Source: Pseudaeromonas paramecii
GTDB taxonomy: Bacteria > Pseudomonadota > Gammaproteobacteria > Enterobacterales > Aeromonadaceae
Assembly (NCBI RefSeq): GCF_039540575.1
Contig: NZ_BAABFC010000013.1
Location: 108,464 to 172,463, forward strand
Direction: 5' to 3'
DNA: 64,000 nt
The translations under genes were made by a program, and so were the position numbers. Each line of letters begins with the position of its first letter. Positions within the stretch are counted from its first letter, which is position 1. The notes below the pieces were generated by a model. It was not told the DNA's origin, made no database searches, and worked only from the letters and a program-made list of their open reading frames with translations. This document shows positions 1 through 8,324 of this stretch, piece by piece.

Positions 1-366
1 CAGCAGCTCGGTGACTTCCACCTCGTCACCGCCGATATCCGGCACCTGCACCGCCTGAATGGCGGCAGCGGCAACCGGCGCCGCCACCGGGGCAGGCGCG
101 GCCGCAGCAGGAGCCGGTGCGGCCGCCGCCGCACCTTCTGCTTCAAATTCCATGATCAGGGAGCCGGTAGATACCTTGTCACCCAGGGCCACCTTGATGG
201 CCTTGACCACGCCGGCCTGAGGGGCTGGCACTTCCATGGAGGCCTTGTCGCCTTCCACGGTCAGCAGGGACTGGTCCAGCTCAACCTTGTCACCGACCTT
301 CACCAGGATTTCGGTGACTTCCACCTCATCGCCACCGATATCCGGTACATGAATCTCAATAGACAT
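1..366 (-). CDS. aceF: Pyruvate dehydrogenase E2, dihydrolipoyl acetyltransferase (N-terminal part, cut by window edge)
   Basis: This is the E2 core of the pyruvate dehydrogenase complex, which moves the acetyl group from E1 to CoA on a lipoyl arm. Only the first 122 residues lie in the window. They start MSIEIHVPDIGGDEVEV and form a lipoyl domain whose lipoylated lysine is K41 in the GDKAS turn. An Ala/Pro-rich flexible linker of about 25 residues follows. A second lipoyl domain begins near residue 105 and repeats the VPDIGGDEVEVTE start, so the protein has at least two tandem lipoyl domains. It starts 12 bases after the aceE stop on the same strand, as expected for the pdhR-aceE-aceF operon. 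The catalytic domain is outside the window. Confidence 0.95.
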   Translation of the reverse strand, partial: MSIEIHVPDIGGDEVEVTEILVKVGDKVELDQSLLTVEGDKASMEVPAPQAGVVKAIKVALGDKVSTGSLIMEFEAEGAAAAAPAPAAAAPAPVAAPVAAAAIQAVQVPDIGGDEVEVTELL

Positions 367-378
367 CCTCAGATCCTC

Positions 379-3048
379 TTATGCGTACAGCGGGTTGATC
401 TTGTCGGCAGCGATGCCGAACTTGGCGATGGCATCCACCACCAGTTGTTTGTCCACCTGACCGGCCTGAGCCAGTTCGGTCAGGGCAGCCAGTACGATGT
501 AACCTTCGTTCACTTCGAAGTGACGACGCAGGTTCTCACGGCTGTCGGAGCGGCCGAAACCATCGGTACCCAGCACGCGGTAGCTGCTGGACGGCATGAA
601 GGCACGCACCTGGTCGGCGTAGGACTTCATGTAGTCGGTGGCGGCGATGGCCGGCGCCGTGCCCATCACCTGAGCGATGTAAGGCACACGGGGCTCGGCG
701 GTAGGATGCAGCAGGTTCCAGCGGTCGGCGTCCTGACCGTCACGGGCCAGTTCGTTGAAGCTGGTGACGCTGAACACGTCGGAGCCGATGCCGTACTCCT
801 CGGACAGGATGACGGCGGCGCGACGCACGTAGTTCAGGATGGAACCAGAGCCCATCAGCTGTACCCGAGCCTTGTCGCCGCTGACGGTTTCCAGCTTGTA
901 GATCCCCTTGCGAATACCTTCTTCGGCGCCTTCCGGCATGGCCGGGTGGGCATAGTTTTCGTTCAGGGTGGTCAGGTAGTAGTAGACGTTTTCCGGCTTG
1001 TCGCCGTACATGCGGTTGATACCGTCCTGCACTATCACCGCCACTTCATAGGCATAGGTGGGATCGTAGCTGATGCAGTTGGGGATGGTGCCGGCCAGGA
1101 TGTGGCTGTGACCATCTTCGTGCTGCAGACCTTCGCCGTTCAGGGTGGTACGCCCTGAGGTACCGCCCACCAGGAAGCCGCGGGCCTGTTGGTCGCCGGC
1201 CGCCCAGCACATGTCCCCTACCCGTTGGAAACCAAACATGGAGTAGTAGATATAGAAGGGGATCATGGGGCAGTCGTTGGTGCTGTAAGAGGTCGCCGCC
1301 GCCAGCCAAGAGGACATGGCGCCCAGCTCGTTGATCCCTTCCTGCAGCACCTGACCCTGCTTGTCTTCCTTGTAGTAGGAGACGATGTCACGGTCTTGCG
1401 GGGTGTACTGCTGACCGTGGGGGCTGTAGATACCGATCTGACGGAACATGCCTTCCATGCCGAAGGTACGGGCCTCGTCGGCGATGATGGGCACGATCCG
1501 TTGACCCACGGACTTGTCCTTGATCAGCACGTTCAGGGCGCGGACGAAGGCCATGGTGGTGGAGATTTCCCGCTTCTGCTCTTCCAGCAGGGCAGAGAAG
1601 TCGCCCAGGGCCGGGATCTCCAGCTTGACGCTGGTTTGCGGCAGGCGGCTCGGCAGGTAACCCTTGAGGGCCGCGCGGCGCTCGTGCAGGTAGCTGTGTT
1701 CCGGGCTGCCGGGCTCCAGGCTCAGGTAAGGCAAGTTCTCGAGTTGTTCGTCGGTCACCGGCACCTTGAAACGGTCACGGAAGTGGCGCACTGAGTCCAG
1801 CTCCATCTTCTTGACCTGGTGAGCGATGTTCTTGCCTTCGGCGGCATCGCCCATGCCATAACCCTTGATGGTCTTGGCCAGGATCACGGTGGGCTTGCCC
1901 TTGGCGTGACGGGCACGATCGAAGGCGGCGAACACCTTGCGCGGATCGTGACCACCGCGGTTCAGGGCCCAGATCTGCTCGTCAGTCCAATCGGCCACCA
2001 GGGCAGCGGTCTCCGGATACTTGCCGAAGAAGTGCTTGCGCACGTAGGCGCCATCCTTGGACTTGAAGGTCTGGTAGTCGCCGTCCAGGGTTTCGTTCAT
2101 CAGCTGGATCAGCTTGCCGGAGCTGTCCTTGGCCAGCAGCTCGTCCCACTTGCTGCCCCACAGTACCTTGACCACATCCCAGCCGGCGCCCTTGAACAGG
2201 CCTTCCAGCTCGTTGACCACCTTGCCGTTACCCACCACAGGGCCGTCCAGACGCTGCAGGTTGCAGTTGATGACGAACACCAGGTTGTCCAGCTTCTCGC
2301 GCACGGCGATGGTGATGGCACCCTTGGACTCAGGCTCGTCCATCTCACCGTCACCCAGGAAGGCGTAGACCTTCTGCTCGGAGCAGTCCTTCAGACCGCG
2401 ATCGGTGAGGTACTTGAGGAAGCGGGCCTGATAGATGGCACCGATGGGGCCCAGACCCATGGAGACGGTGGGGAACTGCCAGAACTCGGGCAGCAGCTTG
2501 GGGTGCGGATAGGAGGGCAGACCCTGACCATCCACTTCCTGACGGAAGTTGTCCAGCTGGTCGGCAGTCAGACGTCCTTCCACGAAGGCGCGGGCATAGA
2601 CGCCGGGGGAGATGTGACCCTGGAAGTAAACGAGATCGCCACCGTCCTTGTCGTTGCGAGCCCGGAAGAAGTGGTTGAAGCAGACTTCATACAGGGTGGC
2701 GGAGGAGGAGAAGGAAGACATGTGGCCCCCCAGATCCAGCCCCTTCTTGGACGCGCGCAGCACTATCATGATGGCGTTCCAGCGGATGATGGCGCGAATG
2801 CGGCGCTCCAGCTCCAGGTTGCCCGGGTAAGCCGGCTGGTCGTCTACCGCAATGGTGTTCAGGTAGTCGGTCAGAACCCCCTCACCACCGGCGGCCACGG
2901 CCAGACCGGCCTTGCGGGCCTCGGCGGCCAACTGCTCCAGGATGTAACCGGCACGTTCCGGCCCTTCCTCACGCAGCAAAGATTCCAGGGCATCGATCCA
3001 CTCACGGGTTTCCACGGGATCCACATCGTTTATCAGGCGTTCTGACAT
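379..3048 (-). CDS. aceE: Pyruvate dehydrogenase E1 component (homodimeric type)
   Basis: Thiamine-diphosphate-dependent decarboxylation of pyruvate and reductive acetylation of the E2 lipoyl group; cytoplasmic. At 889 residues it has almost the length of the E. coli enzyme (887). The thiamine diphosphate motif is visible: GDGEMDEPES at about residues 232-241, ending in NLQRLDGP at 263-270. The N-terminus (MSERLINDVDPVETREW) is the conserved E2-binding start of the family. It lies between pdhR and aceF on the same strand, and the 54-base gap to pdhR shows no terminator, so all three are probably cotranscribed under PdhR control. Confidence 0.98.
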   Translation of the reverse strand: MSERLINDVDPVETREWIDALESLLREEGPERAGYILEQLAAEARKAGLAVAAGGEGVLTDYLNTIAVDDQPAYPGNLELERRIRAIIRWNAIMIVLRASKKGLDLGGHMSSFSSSATLYEVCFNHFFRARNDKDGGDLVYFQGHISPGVYARAFVEGRLTADQLDNFRQEVDGQGLPSYPHPKLLPEFWQFPTVSMGLGPIGAIYQARFLKYLTDRGLKDCSEQKVYAFLGDGEMDEPESKGAITIAVREKLDNLVFVINCNLQRLDGPVVGNGKVVNELEGLFKGAGWDVVKVLWGSKWDELLAKDSSGKLIQLMNETLDGDYQTFKSKDGAYVRKHFFGKYPETAALVADWTDEQIWALNRGGHDPRKVFAAFDRARHAKGKPTVILAKTIKGYGMGDAAEGKNIAHQVKKMELDSVRHFRDRFKVPVTDEQLENLPYLSLEPGSPEHSYLHERRAALKGYLPSRLPQTSVKLEIPALGDFSALLEEQKREISTTMAFVRALNVLIKDKSVGQRIVPIIADEARTFGMEGMFRQIGIYSPHGQQYTPQDRDIVSYYKEDKQGQVLQEGINELGAMSSWLAAATSYSTNDCPMIPFYIYYSMFGFQRVGDMCWAAGDQQARGFLVGGTSGRTTLNGEGLQHEDGHSHILAGTIPNCISYDPTYAYEVAVIVQDGINRMYGDKPENVYYYLTTLNENYAHPAMPEGAEEGIRKGIYKLETVSGDKARVQLMGSGSILNYVRRAAVILSEEYGIGSDVFSVTSFNELARDGQDADRWNLLHPTAEPRVPYIAQVMGTAPAIAATDYMKSYADQVRAFMPSSSYRVLGTDGFGRSDSRENLRRHFEVNEGYIVLAALTELAQAGQVDKQLVVDAIAKFGIAADKINPLYA

Positions 3049-3102
3049 GGCTGTTTCCTATCTCGTTGACAGCAAAAGTTCGCTTGCTTGATCACATGGG
3101 CA

Positions 3103-3858
3103 CTATTGATGGATCCGCCGCGGGGGACGAGACAGGCGCTGCTCTTCCCGCTGAATATCCAGCAAGGTGTCCTCGATAAAAGCCAGGTGCTCATGGCAGG
3201 CATCTCTGGCCCTTTCCGGTTGCCCGGCCAGGATCGCCGCCATCAGCTCGGCGCGATGGCGACGGATCCGAATCACTGCACCGGGGCGGGAAGCCACGGC
3301 GTCGATATTGCGTTGGATGTTGCGCTCCAACAGTGGGCGTATCGCCCGTACCAAATGTAGCAAGACCGCATTGTGTGAGGCGGCGGTCATGGCGAGATAA
3401 AAGTCGGCCACCGCCACGGCCTCGCTGGCAGAGTCCCCGGCCTCCTGCGCCAGTTCAACGCCGGTGACGGCCTGACGCATGGCCAGCAGATCCGCCTCGT
3501 TGGCCCGCAGGCTGGCGTAGTACGCAGCCACGCCTTCGAGGGCATGGCGGAATTCCAGCAGATCCAGTTGCGAGTCGGGGTGGCTCTCCAGCAGATCAAA
3601 CAGGGGATCGGCGAGGCCCTGGCTTAACTCGCTGCGCACATAGGTACCGCCACCCTGGCGACGATAGAGCAGGCCCTTGGCCTCCAGACGCTGGATCGCC
3701 TCACGCAAGGAAGGGCGGGACACCTGAAACTGCACCGCCAGCTCCCGCTCCGGCAACAGCTTCTGCCCCGGTTGCAGGGAGCCGTCCACTATCATCTGCT
3801 CCAGCTCCGCCACTATGCTGTCGGCGAGTTTGGTGGGCGCTGAGGGTAGCTGCTTCAT
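3103..3858 (-). CDS. pdhR: Pyruvate-sensing GntR/FadR-family repressor
   Basis: Represses the pyruvate dehydrogenase operon when pyruvate is low. It is a 251-residue protein with an N-terminal winged helix-turn-helix of GntR type (ERELAVQFQVSRPSLREAIQ near residues 40-60, then the GGGT wing) and a helical FCD ligand-binding domain containing the RHALEG segment. A GTG start nine bases upstream (3867) would add three residues; I prefer the ATG because GTGAG lies just in front of it. It is the first gene of the operon with aceE and aceF. A near-perfect PdhR palindrome sits just upstream, so autoregulation is very likely. Confidence 0.94.
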   Translation of the reverse strand: MKQLPSAPTKLADSIVAELEQMIVDGSLQPGQKLLPERELAVQFQVSRPSLREAIQRLEAKGLLYRRQGGGTYVRSELSQGLADPLFDLLESHPDSQLDLLEFRHALEGVAAYYASLRANEADLLAMRQAVTGVELAQEAGDSASEAVAVADFYLAMTAASHNAVLLHLVRAIRPLLERNIQRNIDAVASRPGAVIRIRRHRAELMAAILAGQPERARDACHEHLAFIEDTLLDIQREEQRLSRPPRRIHQ

Positions 3859-3873
3859 GCTACTCACTTGTTA

Positions 3874-3890
3874 AATTGGTATTACCAATT
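3874..3890. promoter_or_regulatory. PdhR operator
   Basis: AATTGGTATTACCAATT is a palindrome matching the known PdhR box (ATTGGT, three bases, ACCAAT). It lies 16 bases upstream of the pdhR start codon and overlaps the predicted minus 10 element and transcription start, the position expected for repression. A further ATTGG half-site follows at 3896-3900. Confidence 0.85.
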
Positions 3891-3916
3891 GTGGTATTGG
3901 AGAGTCAAGTTATCAA
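3888..3916 (-). promoter_or_regulatory. Predicted sigma70 promoter of pdhR-aceE-aceF
   Basis: Reading the minus strand, TTGATA (3916-3911) and CACAAT (3893-3888) are separated by 17 bases. The transcription start would fall near 3881, inside the PdhR operator. Assigned by eye from consensus only. Confidence 0.5.
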
Positions 3917-3942
3917 TACCATTAACAAATGTCCAAGAAAAA

Positions 3943-3956
3943 ATGATCTGAATCAA
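3943..3956. promoter_or_regulatory. Possible FNR box upstream of pdhR
   Basis: The minus strand reads TTGAT, four bases, ATCAT, which matches nine of ten positions of the FNR consensus TTGAT-N4-ATCAA. It is centred about 68 bases upstream of the predicted pdhR start point. Oxygen control of pdh operons by FNR/ArcA is known in enterics; here it is inferred only. Confidence 0.35.
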
Positions 3957-4024
3957 AGCGACTGCAGACCGGTGCGCAAGGGCTACTGGCAGTGCCATTG
4001 AGACCATCACAGAATCGGGGGAAC

Positions 4025-4579
4025 TCAGGCCGGCTCTAGCAAGATGGCGCGCAGGTGTGACCAATTGAAGGCAGGGCCGGGATCCGTCTTGCGGCCCGGG
4101 GCGATATCGCAGTGACCGACGATGCGCTCGCAGGTGATCTGGGGATAGGCGCCCATCAGGCAACGGGCCAGGTCGGCCAGGCTCTGATATTGCGCCTCTG
4201 TGTAGGGAGTGGTGTCGGTGCCTTCGAGCTCGACCCCGATGGAGAAGTCGTTGCAGGCCTCCCGGCCCATGAAACAAGAGCGCCCGGCGTGCCAGGCCCG
4301 CTCCAGGAAGGAGACATATTGGGTCAGGCTGCCATCGCGGCGGATCAGGCAATGAGCGGAGACCTCCAGCCCGGCGATCTCGGCAAAGTAAGGGTGGGCG
4401 TGCGGCTCCAGGCGCCCCAGAAACAGATCGTCAATCCAGGGGCCGCCAAACTGATTGGGCGGCAGGCTGATGCCGTGCACCACCAGCAAGGAGATCTCGC
4501 CAGCCGGCCTGGGATTGCAATGCGGTGATGGCAGTTTAGGCGCCGACTGCAACCATCCCGCTTCAATTTGCCATGCCAT
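4025..4579 (-). CDS. ampD: 1,6-anhydro-N-acetylmuramyl-L-alanine amidase
   Basis: Cytoplasmic zinc amidase of peptidoglycan recycling. It cuts the peptide from anhydroMurNAc-peptides and so keeps the AmpR inducer of AmpC beta-lactamase low. The 184 residues match the family length. Zinc ligands expected for Amidase_2 enzymes are present: H35 in VVHGISLPPNQFGG, H156 and D166 in GHCDIAPGRKTDPGP. It is divergent from nadC, as in E. coli. The usual partner ampE is missing: only 166 bases of regulatory DNA separate its stop from pdhR. Confidence 0.95.
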   Translation of the reverse strand: MAWQIEAGWLQSAPKLPSPHCNPRPAGEISLLVVHGISLPPNQFGGPWIDDLFLGRLEPHAHPYFAEIAGLEVSAHCLIRRDGSLTQYVSFLERAWHAGRSCFMGREACNDFSIGVELEGTDTTPYTEAQYQSLADLARCLMGAYPQITCERIVGHCDIAPGRKTDPGPAFNWSHLRAILLEPA

Positions 4580-4825
4580 GCCGTCCTCCCCGCTGCCCGC
4601 TATTGCCTACGTTATGGGGCATCCACTCTACGCCAGGCCAACCGGCGGCGCAAAGCCAGACGCCCAGTTCGGCCATGACGGACAAGGTTTGACCAATCGG
4701 GCCACCTGAAGCGGTCAAGCGGGTGGGTAACCGCCACAAAGATGAGTCATAGCAAGCCTTTATGCTATTCTTGGCCCATCTTGACCAAGAACCGGAGCCT
4801 GATTCCGGACCATACAGGACAGACA

Positions 4826-5677
4826 ATGCGCCAACAGGATATTGAACGCGCCGTGCGCGACGCCCTGCTCGAAGATCTGGGCGGCACCCTGGATCCCGCG
4901 GCCGACATCACGGCCCAACTCATTCCCGCCGACAAGCAGTCCGAAGCCACCATCATCACCCGGGAAGCCGGCATCTTCTGTGGCAAGGCCTGGGCCGACG
5001 CCGTGTTTGCCCAGCTGGGCGGCCAGGTCACGCTAGACTGGCAGGTTGAAGACGGTCAGACCATAGCGCCGAATGAGTTGCTGGTGCGGCTACGTGGTCC
5101 GGCGCGCCTGCTGCTGACCGGCGAGCGCAACGCCCTCAACTTTATCCAGACCCTCTCCGGGGTCGCCACCACGGTCGCCCGCTATGTCCAGGAGCTTGAG
5201 GGCACCCAGTGCCGTCTGCTGGACACCCGCAAGACCATTCCCGGACTGCGCACCGCCTTGAAATACGCCGTCAGTTGCGGCGGCGGCAAGAACCACCGCA
5301 TGGGGCTGTTTGATGCCTATCTCATCAAGGAGAACCATATCCTGGCCTGCGGTGGCATAGCGGCGGCCGTGAGCACAGCCCGCCAGCTCAATCCGGGCAA
5401 GAAGGTGGAAGTGGAAACCGAGAGTCTCGACGAGCTGCGCCAAGCCATTGCCGCCGGCGCCGATGTCATCATGCTGGATAACTTCACCACAGAGATGATG
5501 GCGGAGGCCGTGGCCATCAACCGTCAGCTGGGCCACCCGGCCATGCTGGAGGTCTCCGGTAACGTCAGCCTGCAGACCATAGGCCAGTATGCCCGTACCG
5601 GGGTGGACTTTATCTCGGTGGGCGCCCTCACCAAGCATGTGCAGGCGCTGGATCTCTCCATGCGCTTCGCCGGATAG
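4826..5677 (+). CDS. nadC: Nicotinate-nucleotide pyrophosphorylase (quinolinate phosphoribosyltransferase)
   Basis: Converts quinolinate and PRPP into nicotinate mononucleotide in de novo NAD synthesis. Conserved family segments are clear: DTRKTIPGLR, the GGGKNHRMGL loop and IKENH, then VEVETESLDE and DVIMLDNF in the C-terminal barrel. I start at the ATG at 4826 (283 residues) because AGGA precedes it at a good distance and the family begins here; an in-frame ATG at 4742 would add 28 residues without similarity. Divergent from ampD. The next gene is the pilA cluster, about 360 bases downstream. Confidence 0.94.
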   Translation: MRQQDIERAVRDALLEDLGGTLDPAADITAQLIPADKQSEATIITREAGIFCGKAWADAVFAQLGGQVTLDWQVEDGQTIAPNELLVRLRGPARLLLTGERNALNFIQTLSGVATTVARYVQELEGTQCRLLDTRKTIPGLRTALKYAVSCGGGKNHRMGLFDAYLIKENHILACGGIAAAVSTARQLNPGKKVEVETESLDELRQAIAAGADVIMLDNFTTEMMAEAVAINRQLGHPAMLEVSGNVSLQTIGQYARTGVDFISVGALTKHVQALDLSMRFAG

Positions 5678-6034
5678 TCGCCACCGTCCCGCCTCAGCCA
5701 AACAGACCCAATCGCACCCTCCCCTTGCAACAGGGGGAGGGAAACCTGTCTCCCCTACCTTCCGAGGCAGGCTGAATCGGGGTCAGCAAGCCCCGCTTGG
5801 AGCTAGTTCAAAAAAAAGTCAAGCCGTGGCTGCCAAATTATTCTCAACCGCATCGGCTTTGGGCTTTACTTTCTGGTACGTCTCACAGATTTGCGCAATC
5901 AAGGAGGAACGGCCTCAAAGGAGCATAGGCAACTATCTAAAACCCCGTTATCATCGGTAACGGAGCTTGGAGGCAGGCATGTGTCCGCCTTCGCCCAACT
6001 TCTTCCCAGGAATGGAACGTAAGGAAACTTAACG
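5678..6034 (+). other. Intergenic region nadC-pilA with hairpins
   Basis: No conserved gene is visible in these 357 bases. A strong stem (CCCTCCCC 5717-5724 with GGGGAGGG 5734-5741) follows nadC without a T-run. A shorter stem lies in the pilA leader (CCGTTA 5945-5950 with TAACGG 5958-5963). The last 56 bases carry the small ORF listed separately. I found no convincing sigma54 minus 24/minus 12 pair for pilA. Confidence 0.5.
5979..6032 (+). other. Possible 17-codon leader ORF upstream of pilA
   Basis: ATG at 5979 is preceded by GGAGG at 5969-5973, an excellent ribosome binding site with a five-base gap. The ORF encodes MCPPSPNFFPGMERKET and stops at 6030-6032, two bases before the pilA ATG. 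The pilA ribosome binding site (AAGGA at 6021-6025) lies inside its last codons, so its translation could affect pilA. Coding status is unproven. Confidence 0.3.
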
Positions 6035-6448
6035 ATGAAAAAGCAAACTGGTTTTACCCTGATCGAATTGATGATCGTTGTGGCCATCGTGGCTATTCTG
6101 GCCGCCATCGCCCTGCCGGCGTATCAGAACTACACCAATCGCGCCCGCTTCAGTGAAGTAATCACTGCCGCCAACGGCGTGCGCACTCAGATGGAAGTCT
6201 GCTTGCAAATGAATGCCAATGACGTGACTGCCTGTGATGACGCCACCAAGGTTGGGGTGGATCTGGGTGATGCCGCTAGAGGCGACAACACCGCTTCCGT
6301 AACCATTACCACTTCGACGGCTGAGATTGTAGCTACCGGTGCCGGCTCAGGCATCTCAGGTGCTACTTATACAATGACGCCGAACAGCGTGAGTGGCGCC
6401 GCTGTGACCTGGACAGAAGCCTGTAACCCAACCAATCTGTGCCCATAA
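6035..6448 (+). CDS. pilA: Type IV major pilin precursor (TapA/PilA)
   Basis: Major subunit of the type IV pilus. The 137-residue precursor has the classic short leader MKKQTG cut before phenylalanine (G/FTLIELMIVVAIVAIL), with Glu5 of the mature protein and a hydrophobic N-terminal helix. The C-terminal half is Thr/Ala/Ser-rich, and the final cysteine pair (EACNPTNLC) forms the disulfide-bounded D-region. PilD, encoded 3 kb downstream, would cut and N-methylate it. AAGGA precedes the start. A terminator follows directly, so pilA can be expressed at a higher level than pilBCD. Confidence 0.95.
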   Translation: MKKQTGFTLIELMIVVAIVAILAAIALPAYQNYTNRARFSEVITAANGVRTQMEVCLQMNANDVTACDDATKVGVDLGDAARGDNTASVTITTSTAEIVATGAGSGISGATYTMTPNSVSGAAVTWTEACNPTNLCP

Positions 6449-6469
6449 GCCATCAATAACTTGAATAAC

Positions 6470-6492
6470 AAGGGCGGCTTGCCGCCCTTTTT
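6470..6492 (+). terminator. Rho-independent terminator after pilA
   Basis: AAGGGCGGC and GCCGCCCTT form a 9-bp stem with a two-base spacer, followed by TTT. It separates pilA from pilB and probably allows partial readthrough. Confidence 0.8.
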
Positions 6493-6511
6493 AGCCTGCT
6501 AAGTCAACTGG

Positions 6512-8242
6512 ATGACCAAGGATAGCGCCTCCATGACAGCCTCTCCCAATAGCGGCTTGGCCCTGAGCCTGGTAGCTTCGGCCCTGCTGACCGACGAAGA
6601 CTCGCAGAAGTACAGCGCCCAAGCCCGCCAGCAGCGCAAGCCCCTCATCAGCTTCCTGGTGGAGAACAAGATACTGGGTAGCGCCGCCCTGGCGGAGTTT
6701 TGTGAGCAGGAGTATGGGATACCTCTGCTGGATCTTGATGCCTTCGACCTCACCGAGATCCCGCAGAAATATCTCAACCACAAGCTGATCGAAAAACACC
6801 ACGCCCTGCCCATCTACACCCAGGGCCACACCCTCTATGTGGCCATGTCGGACCCCACCAATGTGGGGGCCCTGGAGGACTTTGGCTTCAGCTTCGGCCT
6901 GCATACCGAGGCCCTGCTGGTGGATGAGCTCAAGCTCCAGCAGGCCATCGGCAAGCTCACCGAGAGCGAGTCCGAAGCCCTGGGGGTGGAGGAGCTCACC
7001 GACAGTGAGATCGGCGAGCTGGAGGTGAGTGACGATGATGGGCGGATGAACGAGGATGCCGCCAGCGGCGGCGATGACGACGCCCCCATCGTCAAGTACA
7101 TCAACAAGGTGCTGCTGGATGCCATCCGCCGCGGTGCCTCGGATCTGCACTTCGAACCCTACGAACACAAGTACCGCATCCGCTTCCGGGTGGACGGCAT
7201 ACTGCACGAGATCGCCAGCCCGCCGGTGAACCTGGCCAGCCGCTTCTCCGCCCGCCTCAAGGTCATGTCCCGGCTGGACATCGCCGAGCGCCGACTGCCC
7301 CAGGACGGCCGCATCAAGTTGAAATTGGCCAAGGGCAAGGCCATCGATCTGCGGGTCAACACATTGCCCACCCTGTGGGGCGAAAAAATCGTGCTGCGGA
7401 TCCTGGACTCCTCCGCCGCCAAGCTCAACATCGACATACTGGGCTTCGACGAGCGCCAGAAGGCCCTCTATCTGGGGGCGCTGGATAAGCCCCAGGGCAT
7501 GATACTGGTGACGGGCCCCACCGGTTCCGGCAAGACGGTCTCCCTCTACACCGGCCTCAATATCCTCAACACCGCCGAGCGCAACATCTCCACCGCCGAA
7601 GACCCGGTGGAAATCAACCTGCCGGGCATCAACCAGGTGCAGGTGAACCCGAAAGCCGGGCTGACCTTCGCCAGTGCATTGCGGGCTTTTCTGCGACAGG
7701 ATCCGGACGTGGTGATGGTGGGGGAAATCCGGGATCTGGAGACCGCCGAGATCGCCATCAAGGCCGCCCAGACCGGCCACCTGGTGCTCTCCACCCTGCA
7801 CACCAACTCCGCCGCCGAGACGTTGACCCGTCTGCTGAACATGGGGGTGCCGGCCTTCAACGTGGCCTCCTCCGTCACCCTGATCATGGCCCAGCGGCTG
7901 GCCCGACGCCTGTGCGAGAAATGCAAGCAGCCCGAGCATGTCCCCGACCCAGAGCTGCTGGCCCTGGGCTACAGCCAGGCCCAGGTGGAGGAAGGGGTCA
8001 AGCTCTACAAGCCGGTGGGCTGCAGCGAATGCTCCGGCGGCTACAAGGGCCGGGTGGGCATCTACGAGATGATGCCCATGAACGAGGCCATCGCCAACCT
8101 CATCATGGAGGGTGGCAACTCACTGCAGATCTCGGCCCTGGCCCAGGAGCATGGCATGCGCACCCTGCGCCAGACGGCCCTAGAGAAGGCCCGCCTGGGC
8201 GTCACCAGCCTGGCCGAGGTGAACCGCGTCACCAACGGCTAG
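6512..8242 (+). CDS. pilB: Type IV pilus extension ATPase
   Basis: Hexameric cytoplasmic ATPase of the GspE/PulE family that powers pilus polymerisation. The 576 residues show the N-terminal MshEN-like domain (about 30-150), an acidic linker, then the ATPase core with Walker A GPTGSGKT (about residue 335), the Asp box (TAEDPVE), Walker B (DPDVVMVGEIRD) and the His box (TGHLVLSTLHTN). Zinc cysteines follow as CEKC and CSEC. The first ATG is used; a second ATG at 6533 is possible since neither has a strong ribosome binding site. Confidence 0.96.
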   Translation: MTKDSASMTASPNSGLALSLVASALLTDEDSQKYSAQARQQRKPLISFLVENKILGSAALAEFCEQEYGIPLLDLDAFDLTEIPQKYLNHKLIEKHHALPIYTQGHTLYVAMSDPTNVGALEDFGFSFGLHTEALLVDELKLQQAIGKLTESESEALGVEELTDSEIGELEVSDDDGRMNEDAASGGDDDAPIVKYINKVLLDAIRRGASDLHFEPYEHKYRIRFRVDGILHEIASPPVNLASRFSARLKVMSRLDIAERRLPQDGRIKLKLAKGKAIDLRVNTLPTLWGEKIVLRILDSSAAKLNIDILGFDERQKALYLGALDKPQGMILVTGPTGSGKTVSLYTGLNILNTAERNISTAEDPVEINLPGINQVQVNPKAGLTFASALRAFLRQDPDVVMVGEIRDLETAEIAIKAAQTGHLVLSTLHTNSAAETLTRLLNMGVPAFNVASSVTLIMAQRLARRLCEKCKQPEHVPDPELLALGYSQAQVEEGVKLYKPVGCSECSGGYKGRVGIYEMMPMNEAIANLIMEGGNSLQISALAQEHGMRTLRQTALEKARLGVTSLAEVNRVTNG

Positions 8243-8324
8243 GCACACATCGATCACAGACCAAAACCTGTTTCCTGGTGGCCGGCCGCGAGCCACCCAA
8301 GACAAGACCCAAAGGATGTAGACC

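Noticed and set aside
1819..3045. Long plus-strand open frame of 408 codons opposite aceE
   Set aside because: It mirrors aceE codon by codon and has His/Gln/Gly-rich composition typical of the reverse strand of GC-rich genes. No family resemblance.
5800..6030. Sigma54 promoter for pilA
   Set aside because: Candidates such as the TGGTACG near 5874 do not have GC at the required spacing from GG.
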